Part shown: one piece after another, positions 11,067-20,181 of the stretch | Numbering within the stretch: position 1 is the first letter of the stretch | How the letters are laid out: each line of letters starts with the position of its first letter | NCBI GenBank assembly: GCA_963770865.1 | Contig: CAVYRD010000013.1 | Location: 1 to 64,000 of the forward strand | DNA: 64,000 bases | DNA from: Miltoncostaea sp963770865 | GTDB taxonomy: Bacteria > Actinomycetota > Thermoleophilia > Miltoncostaeales > Miltoncostaeaceae | Direction: 5' to 3' | Notes under the pieces: model-generated | The model's input: the letters and a program-made list of their open reading frames with translations, nothing else | What the model was told of the DNA's origin: nothing | Database searches by the model: none | Made by a program: the position numbers and the translations under genes

Positions 11067-11156
11067 CCTCAGGCCGATGGCCGTCCTCCTCCCGCTACGT
11101 CAGGGCCAGCGTGGGATGGTAGCTAGACGCGACCGCCGAGGCGGCCCCGCGGAGGG

Positions 11157-11747
11157 TCAGAGGTCCCGGCGGCCGAGGAGCGCACGTCCCAGCGTCAGCT
11201 CGTCGGCGTGCTCCAGGTCGGCGCCCACCGGCAGGCCGCTGGCCAGGCGCGTCACCCTGACCCGCCCGCGCACCAGGTCGGCGAGGTGGAGGGCGGTGGC
11301 CTCCCCCGACATCGTGGGGTTGGTGGCGATGACCAGCTCGGTGACGCCGTCCTCGTCGAGGCGCGCCACCAGCTCCGCGATGCGCAGGTCCTCTGGGTCC
11401 ACGCCGTCGATCGGCGAGAGCGCCCCGCCCAGCACGTGGTAGCGCCCGCGATACTCGCCGGTCCGCTCGATCGGCAGGATCGCCGAGGGCTCCTCCACCG
11501 CGCAGAGCAATGTGGGGTCGCGCCGCGGGTCGGCGCAGATCGGGCAGAGCTCGGCCTCCGCGAAGCTGAAGCAGACCGAGCAGGGGCGCAGCCGCTCGGT
11601 CATCTCGACCAGCGCCTCGGCCAGCCCGCGCGCGCGCTCGGGCGGCGCCTTCATCATGTGGAAGGCCAGGCGCTGGGCGCTGCGTGGCCCGATGCCGGGC
11701 AGGCGCGACAGCTCCGAGACCAGCCGCTCGATGGAGGGCGTCAGCAC
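11157..11747 (-). CDS. recR: recombination protein RecR
   Basis: Works with RecO and RecF in loading RecA at gaps. The 196-residue protein has the N-terminal helix-hairpin-helix (LPGIGPRSAQRLAFH), the four-cysteine zinc finger (CSVC...CPIC, about residues 57-72) and the Toprim domain ending with the Walker-like GLPVGADLEHADE motif. It starts with GTG and sits just downstream of ybaB in the conserved dnaX-ybaB-recR order. Confidence 0.96.
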   Translation of the reverse strand: MLTPSIERLVSELSRLPGIGPRSAQRLAFHMMKAPPERARGLAEALVEMTERLRPCSVCFSFAEAELCPICADPRRDPTLLCAVEEPSAILPIERTGEYRGRYHVLGGALSPIDGVDPEDLRIAELVARLDEDGVTELVIATNPTMSGEATALHLADLVRGRVRVTRLASGLPVGADLEHADELTLGRALLGRRDL

Positions 11748-11763
11748 GCGGTTCGGGGCGTCC

Positions 11764-12090
11764 CTACAGACCGGGGATGCCGAGCCCGGAGAGGCCGCCG
11801 GCGACGGTGCCGAGGCGGCTCTGGGCCAGCTCCTGCGCGGCGCGCATGGCCTCGTTGACCGCGGCCACGATGACGTCCTGCAGCATCTCGACGTCCTCGG
11901 GGTCGACCGCGGCGGGGTCGATCGTGATCTCCATCAGCTCCAGGCCGCCGCTCACCCGGGCCGTGACCGCGCCGCCGCCCGCGGACGCCGTGACCGACTC
12001 CTGCTGGAGCTCGGCCTGCACCCGGGCCATGTCCTCCTGCATCTTCTGCATCTGCTTCAGCATCTTCTGGGGGTTCATTCCCTGCGCCAT
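11764..12090 (-). CDS. ybaB: nucleoid-associated protein YbaB/EbfC
   Basis: A small DNA-binding dimer of 108 residues, with the Met/Gln-rich N-terminal helix (MLKQMQKMQEDM) and the conserved GGLELMEITIDP strand and C-terminal amphipathic helix. The dnaX stop overlaps its start (TGATG); a GTG one codon earlier is an alternative. It lies between dnaX and recR as in most bacteria. Confidence 0.95.
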   Translation of the reverse strand: MAQGMNPQKMLKQMQKMQEDMARVQAELQQESVTASAGGGAVTARVSGGLELMEITIDPAAVDPEDVEMLQDVIVAAVNEAMRAAQELAQSRLGTVAGGLSGLGIPGL

Positions 12091-13898
12091 CACGTCCCTC
12101 CCTGTCGGTCGCCCTCGCCGTCCTCGACGGCGCGGAACATCGTCTTGAACTCCCGCAGGAGATCCTCGTCGTCGCGCCGGGGCGGCGGTCCGGGGGGCGC
12201 CTCCTCGGGAAGCGCCTCGCCCGCCAGGAAGTCCACGGCCAGCCGTCGGCCCGACACCGCCTCGACCGCGTTGCGCACGCGCTCGCGGTTCTCGTGGCGC
12301 GAGAGCATGTCCGCCCGCACCCGACCGGTCACGGTCACGTCGAGCGACTCCTCATCGACGCGCGTGGGCCGCGACCCGTCGAGGAACGCCCGCGTGGGCG
12401 GGGCCTCGCGCTCGAGGATCTCGAGCACCTGGCTCCAGAGCCGGGTGAAGTGCTCGAGGTCGGCCGGGGCCATCTCGCGCGCGGGCGCGGCCGGCGGCGG
12501 GGCGAAGGGGTCGTAGGGCTCCGCCTCCTCCGGCTCCTCGGGCTCGGGCTCGGGCTCGGGCACCACCGAGAGCGACGGCGGGTCGAAGACCGGCTTCGGC
12601 GGCGGGATGTACTCGGGCACGTCGGCCACGGGAGGGGCCAGGTCGATCGGGGGCGGCGGCGGCTCCTCCGGCTCGCGGGCCGGAGCGGGCGGCGGCGGGG
12701 CGGGCGCCGCGGCGGGGCGCGGCGGGGCGGCGGCCGGGCGGCCGGCCTCCAGGGCCTCGATGCGCGCGGCGAGCGCGGCCGTCGAGGGGTCGAGCGCCGG
12801 GCGGCTGAGGCGCGCGGCCACGAGCTCCAGCTGGAGCCGCGGGTCGGCGCCGCCGTGGCGGATGCGCACCCGGGCCTCCGAGAGCAGGTCCAGCCCGCGC
12901 AGCACCTGGGCGTCGGAGAGCTGGTTGGCCTGGGCCTGCAGGCGGGCGATCTCCTCCGGCGAGAAGGCCCACTCGTCGCGGGCGCGGGCGCCCTGCTGCA
13001 GCAGGCAGACGTAGCGCAGGTGCGTGACGAGGCCCTGCATCGCCTGCTCGGGGTCGACCGGGCCGTCGAGCGTGTCCTCGAGCAGCTCGAACGCGCCGGC
13101 CGCGTCGCCGCCGGCCATCAGGTCCACCAGCTCGAAGATCGACTCGCGGGCCACCGCGCCGAGCAGCTCGAGGGCGTCGGACACGCCCACGCGCTTGTCG
13201 CCGTAGGTGGCGATCTGGTCGAGCAGGCCGAGCGCGTCGCGGTAGGAGCCGTCGGCCGCGCGGGCGAGGAGGTCGAGCGCGGCCTCGGAGGTCTCGATGC
13301 CCTCGGCCCGGGCCACCCGGTCGAGCACCTTCACCAGGGCCGGGATGCCCGGCTTGCGCAGCACGTAGTGCTGAACGCGCGAGCGGATGGTGGGCAGGAT
13401 GTCCCAGGGGTGGGTGGTGCAGAGGATCACGACCAGGTGGGGCGGGGGCTCCTCGAGCGTCTTCAGCAGAGCGCTCGAGGCGTCGGTGGTGATCTGGTGG
13501 GCCTCGTCCATGATCGTGACCCGGTAGCGGCAGGCCACCGGCGCGTAGCGGACGGTCTCGAGCCACTCGCGCATCTCGTCGATGCGGCGCGCGCTCGAGG
13601 CGGCGTCCACCTCGACCACGTCGAGCCAGTCCTGGTGGCCGGTGCGCCGGCACGAGTCGCAGTGCCCGCACGGCTCGGCCGTCGGGCCCGGGCTCGACTG
13701 GCAGTTGAGGCAGCGCGCCAGGATGCGCGCCGTCGTCGTCTTGCCCGTGCCGCGCGGACCCGAGAACAGGAACCCCTGCGACGGGCGCCCCGAGCGCAGG
13801 GCGTTGCCGAGCGCCCGCGCGACGTGGTCCTGGCCCACCATGTCCGCGAAGGTCGCCGGGCGATGGCGGTTGTACAGGCTCGCTCCGGGCTCGCTCAT
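12090..13898 (-). CDS. dnaX: DNA polymerase III subunits gamma/tau
   Basis: Clamp-loader ATPase. RHRPATFADMVGQ at the N-terminus, Walker A SGPRGTGKTT near residue 46, a four-cysteine zinc module (CLNC...CGHCDSC), DEAH Walker B and the sensor-1 LVVILCTTHP follow in order; domain III is at about 210-340. The rest is a Pro/Ala/Glu-rich linker (about residues 380-510) and a C-terminal tau-like domain. I chose the ATG at 13898 because GAGGGGG lies about 8 bases upstream; a longer frame would run into the SRP RNA gene. Its stop is coupled to ybaB. Confidence 0.95.
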   Translation of the reverse strand: MSEPGASLYNRHRPATFADMVGQDHVARALGNALRSGRPSQGFLFSGPRGTGKTTTARILARCLNCQSSPGPTAEPCGHCDSCRRTGHQDWLDVVEVDAASSARRIDEMREWLETVRYAPVACRYRVTIMDEAHQITTDASSALLKTLEEPPPHLVVILCTTHPWDILPTIRSRVQHYVLRKPGIPALVKVLDRVARAEGIETSEAALDLLARAADGSYRDALGLLDQIATYGDKRVGVSDALELLGAVARESIFELVDLMAGGDAAGAFELLEDTLDGPVDPEQAMQGLVTHLRYVCLLQQGARARDEWAFSPEEIARLQAQANQLSDAQVLRGLDLLSEARVRIRHGGADPRLQLELVAARLSRPALDPSTAALAARIEALEAGRPAAAPPRPAAAPAPPPPAPAREPEEPPPPPIDLAPPVADVPEYIPPPKPVFDPPSLSVVPEPEPEPEEPEEAEPYDPFAPPPAAPAREMAPADLEHFTRLWSQVLEILEREAPPTRAFLDGSRPTRVDEESLDVTVTGRVRADMLSRHENRERVRNAVEAVSGRRLAVDFLAGEALPEEAPPGPPPRRDDEDLLREFKTMFRAVEDGEGDRQGGT

Positions 13899-13923
13899 GA
13901 GGCGGCCCCCCTCAAAGTGTTGC

Positions 13924-14193
13924 GACCGTGCACCCGTCGTCGTTGCGCGATCCCAGGGTTGCTTCCGCACCGCTTGCTCCGGCGAGGTGGCCCCACTGCG
14001 CGTGAACGGGTCCGCTTAAGGCTGCTTCCTTCCGGACCTGACCTGATTCGCGGTCGTCCACCGAATGGGACCTCGCCATCGACGCTGCTCTGTACGGAAC
14101 CGAGCCCTGGAGCCGGCCCCTCGGACGGGAATTAAGCCCCGCTGTAGCGGATTGCGGGTACAGGGCACCGCTAGCTCCCCGCCTAGCACGGTC
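13924..14193 (-). ncRNA. ffs: signal recognition particle RNA, large Gram-positive type
   Basis: The minus strand carries the SRP S-domain core GTCCGGAAGGAAGCAGCC (about 14020-14040) enclosed by a perfect 8-bp stem, GGCGAGGT at 14070-14077 with ACCTCGCC at 13981-13988. Upstream lies an Alu domain (GTGCTAGGCGGGGAGCTAG, then GGTGCCCTGTA and CCGCAATCCGC) like that of the Bacillus scRNA. The 5' GACCGTGC (14186-14193) pairs perfectly with the 3' GCACGGTC (13924-13931), closing the molecule at about 270 nt. A minus-strand -10-like TATCCT lies a few bases before the 5' end. Position beside dnaX is usual. Confidence 0.9.
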
Positions 14194-14344
14194 CTGGCGA
14201 GGATAGTCCACCGAGAGGGCCGGTGCGAGGGCGGCAGGGGGCCTGCCTGAAGGTTCCCGAGGGCGTGCTGCGCGCACGACCTGGAGCTGCCGGCCGGCCT
14301 CGACCTCGACCAAATCGCGCGGCGCCTGCGCCCGGGCGGGGCGA

Positions 14345-15916
14345 TCAGCCTGCCAGAAGGGGGGTGAGGCTGACCTCGGGGCGGTGGCGCTCGAAGCTCT
14401 CGAGCCGGTAGACGGTGGTGAAGAGGGCGACCAGCTCCCCCGACTCGCGCAGCAGCACGCTCACGCCGTCGCGGCGCAGGGCCTCCGAGCCGGCCTGGTC
14501 GGTCTCGCGGGCCACGAGCTGGCGGGGCGGGTCGATCATCGTGGGCGCGCCGAACTCGGCCTCCAGGCGCGCCAGGGCCACCTCGAACTGCATCGGCCCG
14601 ACGGCCGCCAGCAGCGGCTCCTGGTCGCCGCGATGGGGGTCGCGCAGCACCTGCACGACGCCCTCCTCGTCGAGGGCGGCCAGGCCGCGGCGGAACTGCT
14701 TATAGCGGCTGGCGTCGCGGCTGCGCACCACGGCGAAGTGCTCGGGGGCGAAGCGCGGCATCGGCGGGAAGCGCACCGGGCCGTCGGCCGCGATCGCGTC
14801 GCCGGGACGCAGGCCGGTGGCGTTGACCAGGCCGATCACGTCACCGGGGAAGGCCTCCTCCAGCGGCAGGCGCTCCTGCCCGAAGGGCTGGTGGGCGTGG
14901 CGCAGCGCGAGCGTCTTACCCGAGCGCTCGTGGTGCACCTGCATGCCCCGCTCGAAGCGGCCCGAGCAGACGCGGATGTAGGCGAGGCGGTCGCGGTGGC
15001 GCGGATCGGTGTTGGCCTGCACCTTGAAGACGAAGCCCGAGAACGGATCCTCGACCCGGCGGACGCCGCCGTCGGCCGTCTCCCAGGCGCCGGGCGCGCA
15101 GCCCACGTCGACCACCGCGTCGAGCAGCCCCCACACGCCGGAGTCGCCGAGGGCGGCGCCGAAGTGGACCGGCGTGGAGACGCCGCCGCGGAAGTCCTCT
15201 TCGTCGTGGTCGGCGCCGACGCCCGCAAGAAGGTCGAGCTCGTCCGCCACGCGCTCGCCCACCGCCGCGGGCAGGGCGGCGCGCCAGCCGGCCACCGGCT
15301 CGCCCGCAGACGCCACGCCGCCGGCCTCACGGCCGAACGGCTCGAGCGCCCCGGTGGCGCGGTCGACCAGCCCGAGGAACTCGCCGTGGTCGAGCACGGG
15401 CCAGTTGACCGGCGTGGGGCGCAGGCCGATCTCGCGCTCGATCTCGTCCATCAGCTCCAGCGGGTCGCGGCCCGGGCGGTCGAGCTTGTTGACGAACGTG
15501 ATCACCGGCGTGCCGCGCGTGCGGCACACCTGGAACAGCTTCAGGGTCTGGGGCTCCAGGCCCTTGGCCGCGTCGATCACCATGATCGCCGTGTCGGTGG
15601 CCGTGAGGACGCGGTAGGTGTCCTCGGAGAAGTCCTTGTGGCCCGGGGTGTCGAGAAGGTTGAGCACGCACCCGCGGTAGGGGAACTGCAGCGCCGCGGA
15701 GGTCACCGAGATGCCGCGCGAGCGCTCGATCTCCATCCAGTCCGAACGCGCGCCGGCGCCGCCGCGGCGCGCGCGCACCGCCCCGGCGAGGTCGATCGCG
15801 CCGGCGGCCAGCAGCAGCCGCTCGGTGAGCGTCGTCTTGCCGGCGTCCGGGTGGGAGATGATCGCGAACGTGCGCCGGCGGGCGGCCTCGATCGCGACGG
15901 AGGGGTCGGAGGTCAT
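14345..15916 (-). CDS. prfC: peptide chain release factor 3
   Basis: GTPase that recycles RF1 and RF2 from terminated ribosomes. The 523-residue protein has G1 SHPDAGKTT, the switch RGISVTSAALQF, G3 DTPGHKDF, G4 NKLDRPGRDP, the DPRHRDRLAYIRVCSGRFERGM domain II segment and the GPMQFEV motif of domain III, all typical of RF3 rather than EF-G. The ATG is followed at once by the expected N-terminal helix. It stands alone; about 150 bases separate it from the SRP RNA. Confidence 0.95.
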   Translation of the reverse strand: MTSDPSVAIEAARRRTFAIISHPDAGKTTLTERLLLAAGAIDLAGAVRARRGGAGARSDWMEIERSRGISVTSAALQFPYRGCVLNLLDTPGHKDFSEDTYRVLTATDTAIMVIDAAKGLEPQTLKLFQVCRTRGTPVITFVNKLDRPGRDPLELMDEIEREIGLRPTPVNWPVLDHGEFLGLVDRATGALEPFGREAGGVASAGEPVAGWRAALPAAVGERVADELDLLAGVGADHDEEDFRGGVSTPVHFGAALGDSGVWGLLDAVVDVGCAPGAWETADGGVRRVEDPFSGFVFKVQANTDPRHRDRLAYIRVCSGRFERGMQVHHERSGKTLALRHAHQPFGQERLPLEEAFPGDVIGLVNATGLRPGDAIAADGPVRFPPMPRFAPEHFAVVRSRDASRYKQFRRGLAALDEEGVVQVLRDPHRGDQEPLLAAVGPMQFEVALARLEAEFGAPTMIDPPRQLVARETDQAGSEALRRDGVSVLLRESGELVALFTTVYRLESFERHRPEVSLTPLLAG

Positions 15917-16034
15917 CCGGGGGAGGGTAACGACCGCGGGCGCTTCCCGGCGGGGCGAGTCGCGCGACTCGGCTCACAGGCGATTCACAGAGCTTCTTCC
16001 GCGGGGTCCGATGTGCGGCGCCGAGTCTGGTGCC

Positions 16035-16172
16035 ATGAACGCGTCCCCCACCGTCCGGCTGGCCGTCGTCCGCTCCTACCTCCGCCTGCTGCGCAAGCAC
16101 GGGCTGCGGGGGCCGCGACGCACCGCCCGACGCCGCCGGCATGTCAGCGCCTCGCGCGCCCTCCACGGATAG
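16035..16172 (+). CDS. small basic ORF upstream of GT39
   Basis: A 45-codon ATG frame that is rich in Arg, with a long basic run after residue 24 (RGPRRTARRRRH). It ends 25 bases before the mannosyltransferase start and has no good Shine-Dalgarno. It may be a short leader peptide or chance; nothing in it matches a family I know. Confidence 0.25.
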   Translation: MNASPTVRLAVVRSYLRLLRKHGLRGPRRTARRRRHVSASRALHG

Positions 16173-16197
16173 CCGCGCCACCCACAGGAACCAGCCG

Positions 16198-18196
16198 ATG
16201 ACCACGACCGCCCACGGGCGGGCGTCCGACGCCGGACGTCCGCGCGAGCGCGGCGCCGCCTTCGTGCGCGCCGTCCGCCGCATCCACCCCGAGCTGGCCG
16301 GCCTGATCGGCCTGGCCGCGATCCTCAACCTGTGGGCGCTGACCCGCAACGGCTGGGCCAACACGTACTACTCGGCCGCCGTTCGCTCGATGAGCACGAG
16401 TTGGCACGACTTCATCTACGGCTCGTTCGACGCGAGCGGGGTGATGACGGTTGAACAAGCCGCCGCTCGGGCTGTGGGTGGAGGCGCTGTCGGCGCGCGC
16501 GTTCGGCTACCACCCGGCCAGCATCCTGGTGCCCCAGGCGATCATGGGCATCGTGAGCGTCGTGCTGGTCTACGACCTCACCCGCCGGCGCTGGGGCCGC
16601 GTCGCGGGCGGCGTGGCCGGGCTGGCGATGGCCACGACGCCGATCGCCGTGGCCGTGTCGCGGCACAACAACCCGGACGCCCTGCTCGTCCTCTGCTGCA
16701 CCGCCGCTCTCTGGTTCACGGTGCGGGCGCTCGAGACCGGGCGCACCCGCCACCTCGTGTGGGCCGGCGTGTTCGTGGGCCTCGGCTTCGAGACCAAGAT
16801 GGGCGCCGCCCTGCTCGTGCTGCCCGGCCTGGCGGCCGCGTGGATGTGGGTGGCCCCACGGGGCCGCGTCGCCGCCCTGCGGTCGATGGCGGCCGCCGCC
16901 GGTGCGATGGTGGCCGTCGGCGGCGCCTGGCCGCTGCTGATGGCGCTGACCCCGGCGTCGGACCGCCCCTGGATCTCCGGGACCAGCGACAACGGCATCT
17001 GGTCGCTGATCACCGGCTACAACGGACTCGGCCGCCTCGACGGCCAGGCCGGCGCGCCCACCGGCGCGGGCGGCGGGGGCGGCTTCTTCGGCGGCGGCAC
17101 CGGTCCGCTGCGCCTGCTCAACTCGGCCCTCGGCGGCCAGGCCGGCTGGCTGCTCGGCGTGGCCGTGGTCGGCGGCGCCGGCATCCTCGTCGCGAGCCGC
17201 CTACGGCGCGACGACCCGCGCACCGGCTGGGCGATCGCCACGGCGGGCGCCTTCGTCGTCCCCGCCCTCGCCTTCAGCTACGCGAGCGGCATCTTCCACC
17301 CCTACTACGTCTCCCTGCTCGCCCCGTTCGCGGCCGCGCTCGTCGGCGGGACGGTGGGCCAGGTGCTCGAGGACCGCTCGGTCGGCCGTGTCCTCGGCCC
17401 GCTCGCCATCGCCGGCGGGGTGGTCACCGAGATCCTCGTCCTGCGCAACACCGCCGGGCATCCCGGCTGGTGGGCCCCGGCGATCGCCGTGGCCGGCGGC
17501 CTCGGCGCCGCCGGGTTCGTCGCGGGCGAGACCGAGCGCGTGCGGCGCGGCGCCCTCGGCGTCGCGATCGCGGCGCTGATGATCGCCCCGGTCACCTGGT
17601 CGTTCCAGACCCTCGGCCACGCGACCAGCGGCACCTTCCCCGCGGGCGGGCCGGAGTCGGCCTCGATGGCCGGCGGGCCCGGCGGCCGCCCGGGCGGCGC
17701 GATGCCCGGCGGCTTCGGCGGCATGGCGCCCCCGGCGGGCGCGGCGCCCGGCGGCGTCGCCGGCCCGGGCGGGACCACCGGCACGGCGCCCGGCGGCTTC
17801 GGCGGCGGGATGTTCGGCGGCGGATCGTCGGTGACCGAGGCGGTCGCCTACGCCGCGGCCAACGGCGGCGGCACGGTGGCCGTCGCCGGCCAGTCCGGGG
17901 CCTCGGAGGCGATCATCTCCTCCGGCGCCGACGTGGCCGGCATCGGCGGCTTCTCGGGCAACGAGAGCGAGGTCAGCGTGAGCTGGCTCGCGAACGAGGC
18001 GGCCGGCGGCTCGATCCGCTGGGTCGTCGTCAACTCGTCCGGCGGCGGAATCGCCGACGGCCGTGTCGGGGCCACGACCGCCATGTCCGCGGTGCAGCAG
18101 GTCTGCACCGCCCAGTCGTCGGTCGATTCGAGCGCCCCGGCGAACCTCTACGACTGCTCGGGGAGCGCCGCGGCTCTGGCCGCCCTCGCCGAGTAG
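16198..18196 (+). CDS. polyprenyl-phosphate-sugar mannosyltransferase, GT39/ArnT-like (one frameshift)
   Basis: A multi-span membrane enzyme that uses lipid-linked sugars to glycosylate cell-surface targets. After about 85 residues the family motif TVDKPPLGLW is broken by one extra A at 16454-16455; on removing it the protein is continuous for about 665 residues. Membrane spans fill the first two thirds. A luminal Gly-rich segment follows (about residues 480-545, PGG/GGFGG repeats), then a globular domain ending in YDCSG, as in many actinobacterial members. ATG 16198 has a weak AGGA; ATG 16141 is an alternative. Donor and target are not deducible. Confidence 0.85.
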
Positions 18197-18206
18197 GACG
18201 GCGCGA

Positions 18207-18767
18207 TCAGCCGGACCCGCGCGACGGGTCCGGCTTGGTGGTGTTCCCGTTGCACGGCGGCCCCCAGAGGCCCCGCCTCGCCTTCCGCGCCCGGTGCTGG
18301 GCGCGGAAGAACGGGACGGCGTACTCGAAGCGGACCCCGCCGTAGACGTAGACCTTCGCGTAGCCGGTCGCGACCAGGGCGAAGTTGACCGACCCGCGCG
18401 GGCCCGAGCGGCCGGGCCGGAAGACGTACGCGAGCAACCGGTCGTAGCGGTCGCGCCGATCCTGGGTCGGGTCGGTCACCAGCGTGACCGGCTCGCCCAC
18501 CGGGAGCAGCGCGGCGGCCCGGGCGCTCGCCTGGGGACCGAAGCACTGCACCGGCCTGCGGGGGTCGCGCGTCTCGGGCGTGTCGATCCCCACCAGGCGG
18601 ACGGTCGTCTCGAACCCCCGCACGACCACCTTGATCGTGTCGCCGTCCACGACGTCCGAGACGTCGCCGCGCAGCGTGAGGGCGGGCTCGCCGGACGCGG
18701 GCACGGCCCACGCGGCGAGGGCTGCGAGGCCCGCGAGGACGATCCGGGGGACGCGCCCCGGGACCAT
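18207..18767 (-). CDS. secreted thermonuclease (staphylococcal nuclease homologue)
   Basis: A 186-residue exported nuclease: signal peptide to about residue 26 (cleaved after ASG), then the SNase fold with VVDGDTIKV (Ca2+ Asp pair), VRLVGIDTPE (with catalytic Arg and Glu), and the second catalytic region DRYDRLLAYVF. It lies downstream of, and overlaps by one base with, the SnoaL-like gene (TGATG). The 3' end carries a perfect inverted repeat shared with the convergent GT39 gene. Confidence 0.9.
   Translation of the reverse strand: MVPGRVPRIVLAGLAALAAWAVPASGEPALTLRGDVSDVVDGDTIKVVVRGFETTVRLVGIDTPETRDPRRPVQCFGPQASARAAALLPVGEPVTLVTDPTQDRRDRYDRLLAYVFRPGRSGPRGSVNFALVATGYAKVYVYGGVRFEYAVPFFRAQHRARKARRGLWGPPCNGNTTKPDPSRGSG
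18209..18235. terminator. hairpin between convergent GT39 and thermonuclease genes
   Basis: AGCCGGACCC and GGGTCCGGCT form a perfect 10-bp stem around a 7-base loop (18219-18225). It begins inside the last codons of the thermonuclease and 13 bases after the GT39 stop, so it can serve as a bidirectional terminator. No strong T-run follows. Confidence 0.6.
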
Positions 18768-19177
18768 CAGATGCCGAGCCCGATGCCGCCGTCGCGGTAG
18801 AGGACCCGGCCGGCCTGCTCGTCCGTGACGGGGACGGTGCGGTAGAGGAGGCCGTCGCGCTGGGTGAAGACCCAGACCCGCGCCGCCATGGCGTGGCCGC
18901 CGCCGGGGGTCCGGTAGCGGATCGCGCCCCGCGCCAGCGCCGCGACCTCGTCGATCTCGATCGGCTCGGGCTCGGCCTGCGCGCGGTAGACGATGTCGCG
19001 GTCGGCGCGGCGGAACGCCGCGACCGTCTCGTCGCGCCCGAGCGGCTCCGGCCCCCCGGCGAGGGTCACGAAGCGGCCCTCGGGGTGGTACGCCGCGTGG
19101 ACCGCGTCGAAGTCCTTGATGCGGAAGAGGCGCCCGAGCAGGACGACGATCTCCGCGGCGGTGCGGGGCGTGGGCAC
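18767..19177 (-). CDS. SnoaL-like (NTF2-fold) small protein
   Basis: About 136 residues with the cone-shaped NTF2 layout: an N-terminal helix (LLGRLFRIKDFDAVHAAYHPEGRFV), a short loop, and four strands ending with VWVFTQRDGLLYRTVPV. Proteins of this fold act as ketosteroid isomerase-like enzymes or ligand binders; catalytic residues are not conserved enough to call one. GTG 19177 gives a standard N-terminus; GTG 19186 is possible. Its stop is coupled to the thermonuclease start. Confidence 0.6.
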   Translation of the reverse strand: MPTPRTAAEIVVLLGRLFRIKDFDAVHAAYHPEGRFVTLAGGPEPLGRDETVAAFRRADRDIVYRAQAEPEPIEIDEVAALARGAIRYRTPGGGHAMAARVWVFTQRDGLLYRTVPVTDEQAGRVLYRDGGIGLGI

Positions 19178-19324
19178 GCCCCGCACTCTCGTGCCGTCAT
19201 GCGCACCTGGCAAGCGCCGGGCGCTCAGCCGGCGACGGCGTCGCGCAGGATCCGCACGGCCTCCCCGAAGCGTGCGGCGTGGGGCCCGCATAGGACCCGG
19301 AGGTGGGCCGACCATGCCGCCCTG

Positions 19325-19816
19325 GTGGTGTCGCTCACCGCGCTCGTGCTCGCGCTCGGCGGAACCGCCAGGGCGACCAGCTACGTCATCACCTCGTCCA
19401 GCCAGATCAAAGACGGATCGGTGGCTAGCGCCGATGTCAAGAACGGCTCACTTACCGGAGCGGACGTCAAGGACCATTCGCTGAGCCCGAAGGACTTCAA
19501 CGGGTTCGTGACCGGACCGCAGGGCCTTGCGGGGCCCAAGGGCGACACGGGGCGCGCCGGCCCAGCCGGGCCCGCCAGCCCGATCGCCTACGCCGAGGTG
19601 AAAGCCGACGGGACCGTCGACACCGCTCACTCCAGCGGCCTCGTGGTGGACGCCAACATCGTCCACAATCCCGCCGGCTCGGATCCGGGCACCTACTGCT
19701 TCAAGGGTCTCACCGGGGTAAAGAGCGCGATGGTCGTCGCCAACACTGTCAATGGCAACCATCACGCCACGATCCGTTTCGACGGAGTGGAGTTGGAGTT
19801 GACCCGCTTCCGTTGA
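19325..19816 (+). CDS. collagen-like surface protein, 3' end cut by the IS3 element
   Basis: From a GTG at 19325: a short hydrophobic signal (VVSLTALVLALGGTARA), then repeated SVASADVKNGSLTGADVKDHSL units and a GPQGLAGPKGDTGRAGPAGP collagen-type stretch, then a C-terminal domain with one cysteine (TYCFKG). This 'VKNGSL...GPxG' architecture is abundant in Thermoleophilia. The last codon CGT is followed by TGA that belongs to the IS3 terminal repeat, so the natural C-terminus is missing. The start may also lie upstream, because the signal peptide lacks the usual basic N-region. Confidence 0.6.
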   Translation: MVSLTALVLALGGTARATSYVITSSSQIKDGSVASADVKNGSLTGADVKDHSLSPKDFNGFVTGPQGLAGPKGDTGRAGPAGPASPIAYAEVKADGTVDTAHSSGLVVDANIVHNPAGSDPGTYCFKGLTGVKSAMVVANTVNGNHHATIRFDGVELELTRFR

Positions 19817-19834
19817 CACCCTGATCTGCCCCCG
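19813..19834 (+). repeat. left terminal inverted repeat of the IS3 element
   Basis: It matches the reverse complement of 21067-21088 at 21 of 22 positions. Its second to fourth bases (TGA, 19814-19816) form the stop codon of the upstream collagen-like gene. Confidence 0.9.
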
Positions 19835-19884
19835 GTTCGGTGGAGTCGGGTTTCTAGAGTCCTTCCGCAGCAAGGAGGATTCAG

Positions 19885-20181
19885 ATGCCCCGCAGGTACC
19901 CACCCGAGATCCGCCGCCAGGTCGTCGAGCTCGCCCGCTCCGGCACGAAGGTCGCGCAGCTGGTCGCGACCTTCGGGATGAGCGAGGCCACGATCTACAA
20001 CTGGTTGCGCCAGGAGCAGATCGACCGCGGCGAGATCTCGGGCACGAGCACCGACATGGCGCTCGATCTGGCCGCCGCCAAGCGCCGCATCCGCCAGCTC
20101 GAGACCGAGCTCGCCGTCTCGCGCAAGGTCAACGAGGTCTTCCTCGAGCAGGGCCTGCCCCCAAAAGGCTCTACCCGGTGA
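19885..20181 (+). CDS. IS3 transposase OrfA
   Basis: A 98-residue DNA-binding subunit: RRYPPEIRRQVVELARSG, a helix-turn-helix (VAQLVATFGMSEATIYNWLRQ) and a C-terminal leucine-zipper-like helix (LAAAKRRIRQLETELAVSRKVNEVF). An AAGGAGG lies 8 bases before the ATG. Its end overlaps orfB by 4 bases, the site where IS3 elements often make the fused OrfAB transposase by frameshifting. Confidence 0.93.
   Translation: MPRRYPPEIRRQVVELARSGTKVAQLVATFGMSEATIYNWLRQEQIDRGEISGTSTDMALDLAAAKRRIRQLETELAVSRKVNEVFLEQGLPPKGSTR

Noticed and set aside
14200..14345. Small protein genes between the SRP RNA and prfC
   Set aside because: Short frames only, without start context; the region is likely the SRP RNA promoter and spacer.
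18767..19315. Longer SnoaL-like protein of 182 residues
   Set aside because: The first 46 residues are Arg/Pro-rich and have no counterpart in the fold; GTG 19177 gives a clean domain start.
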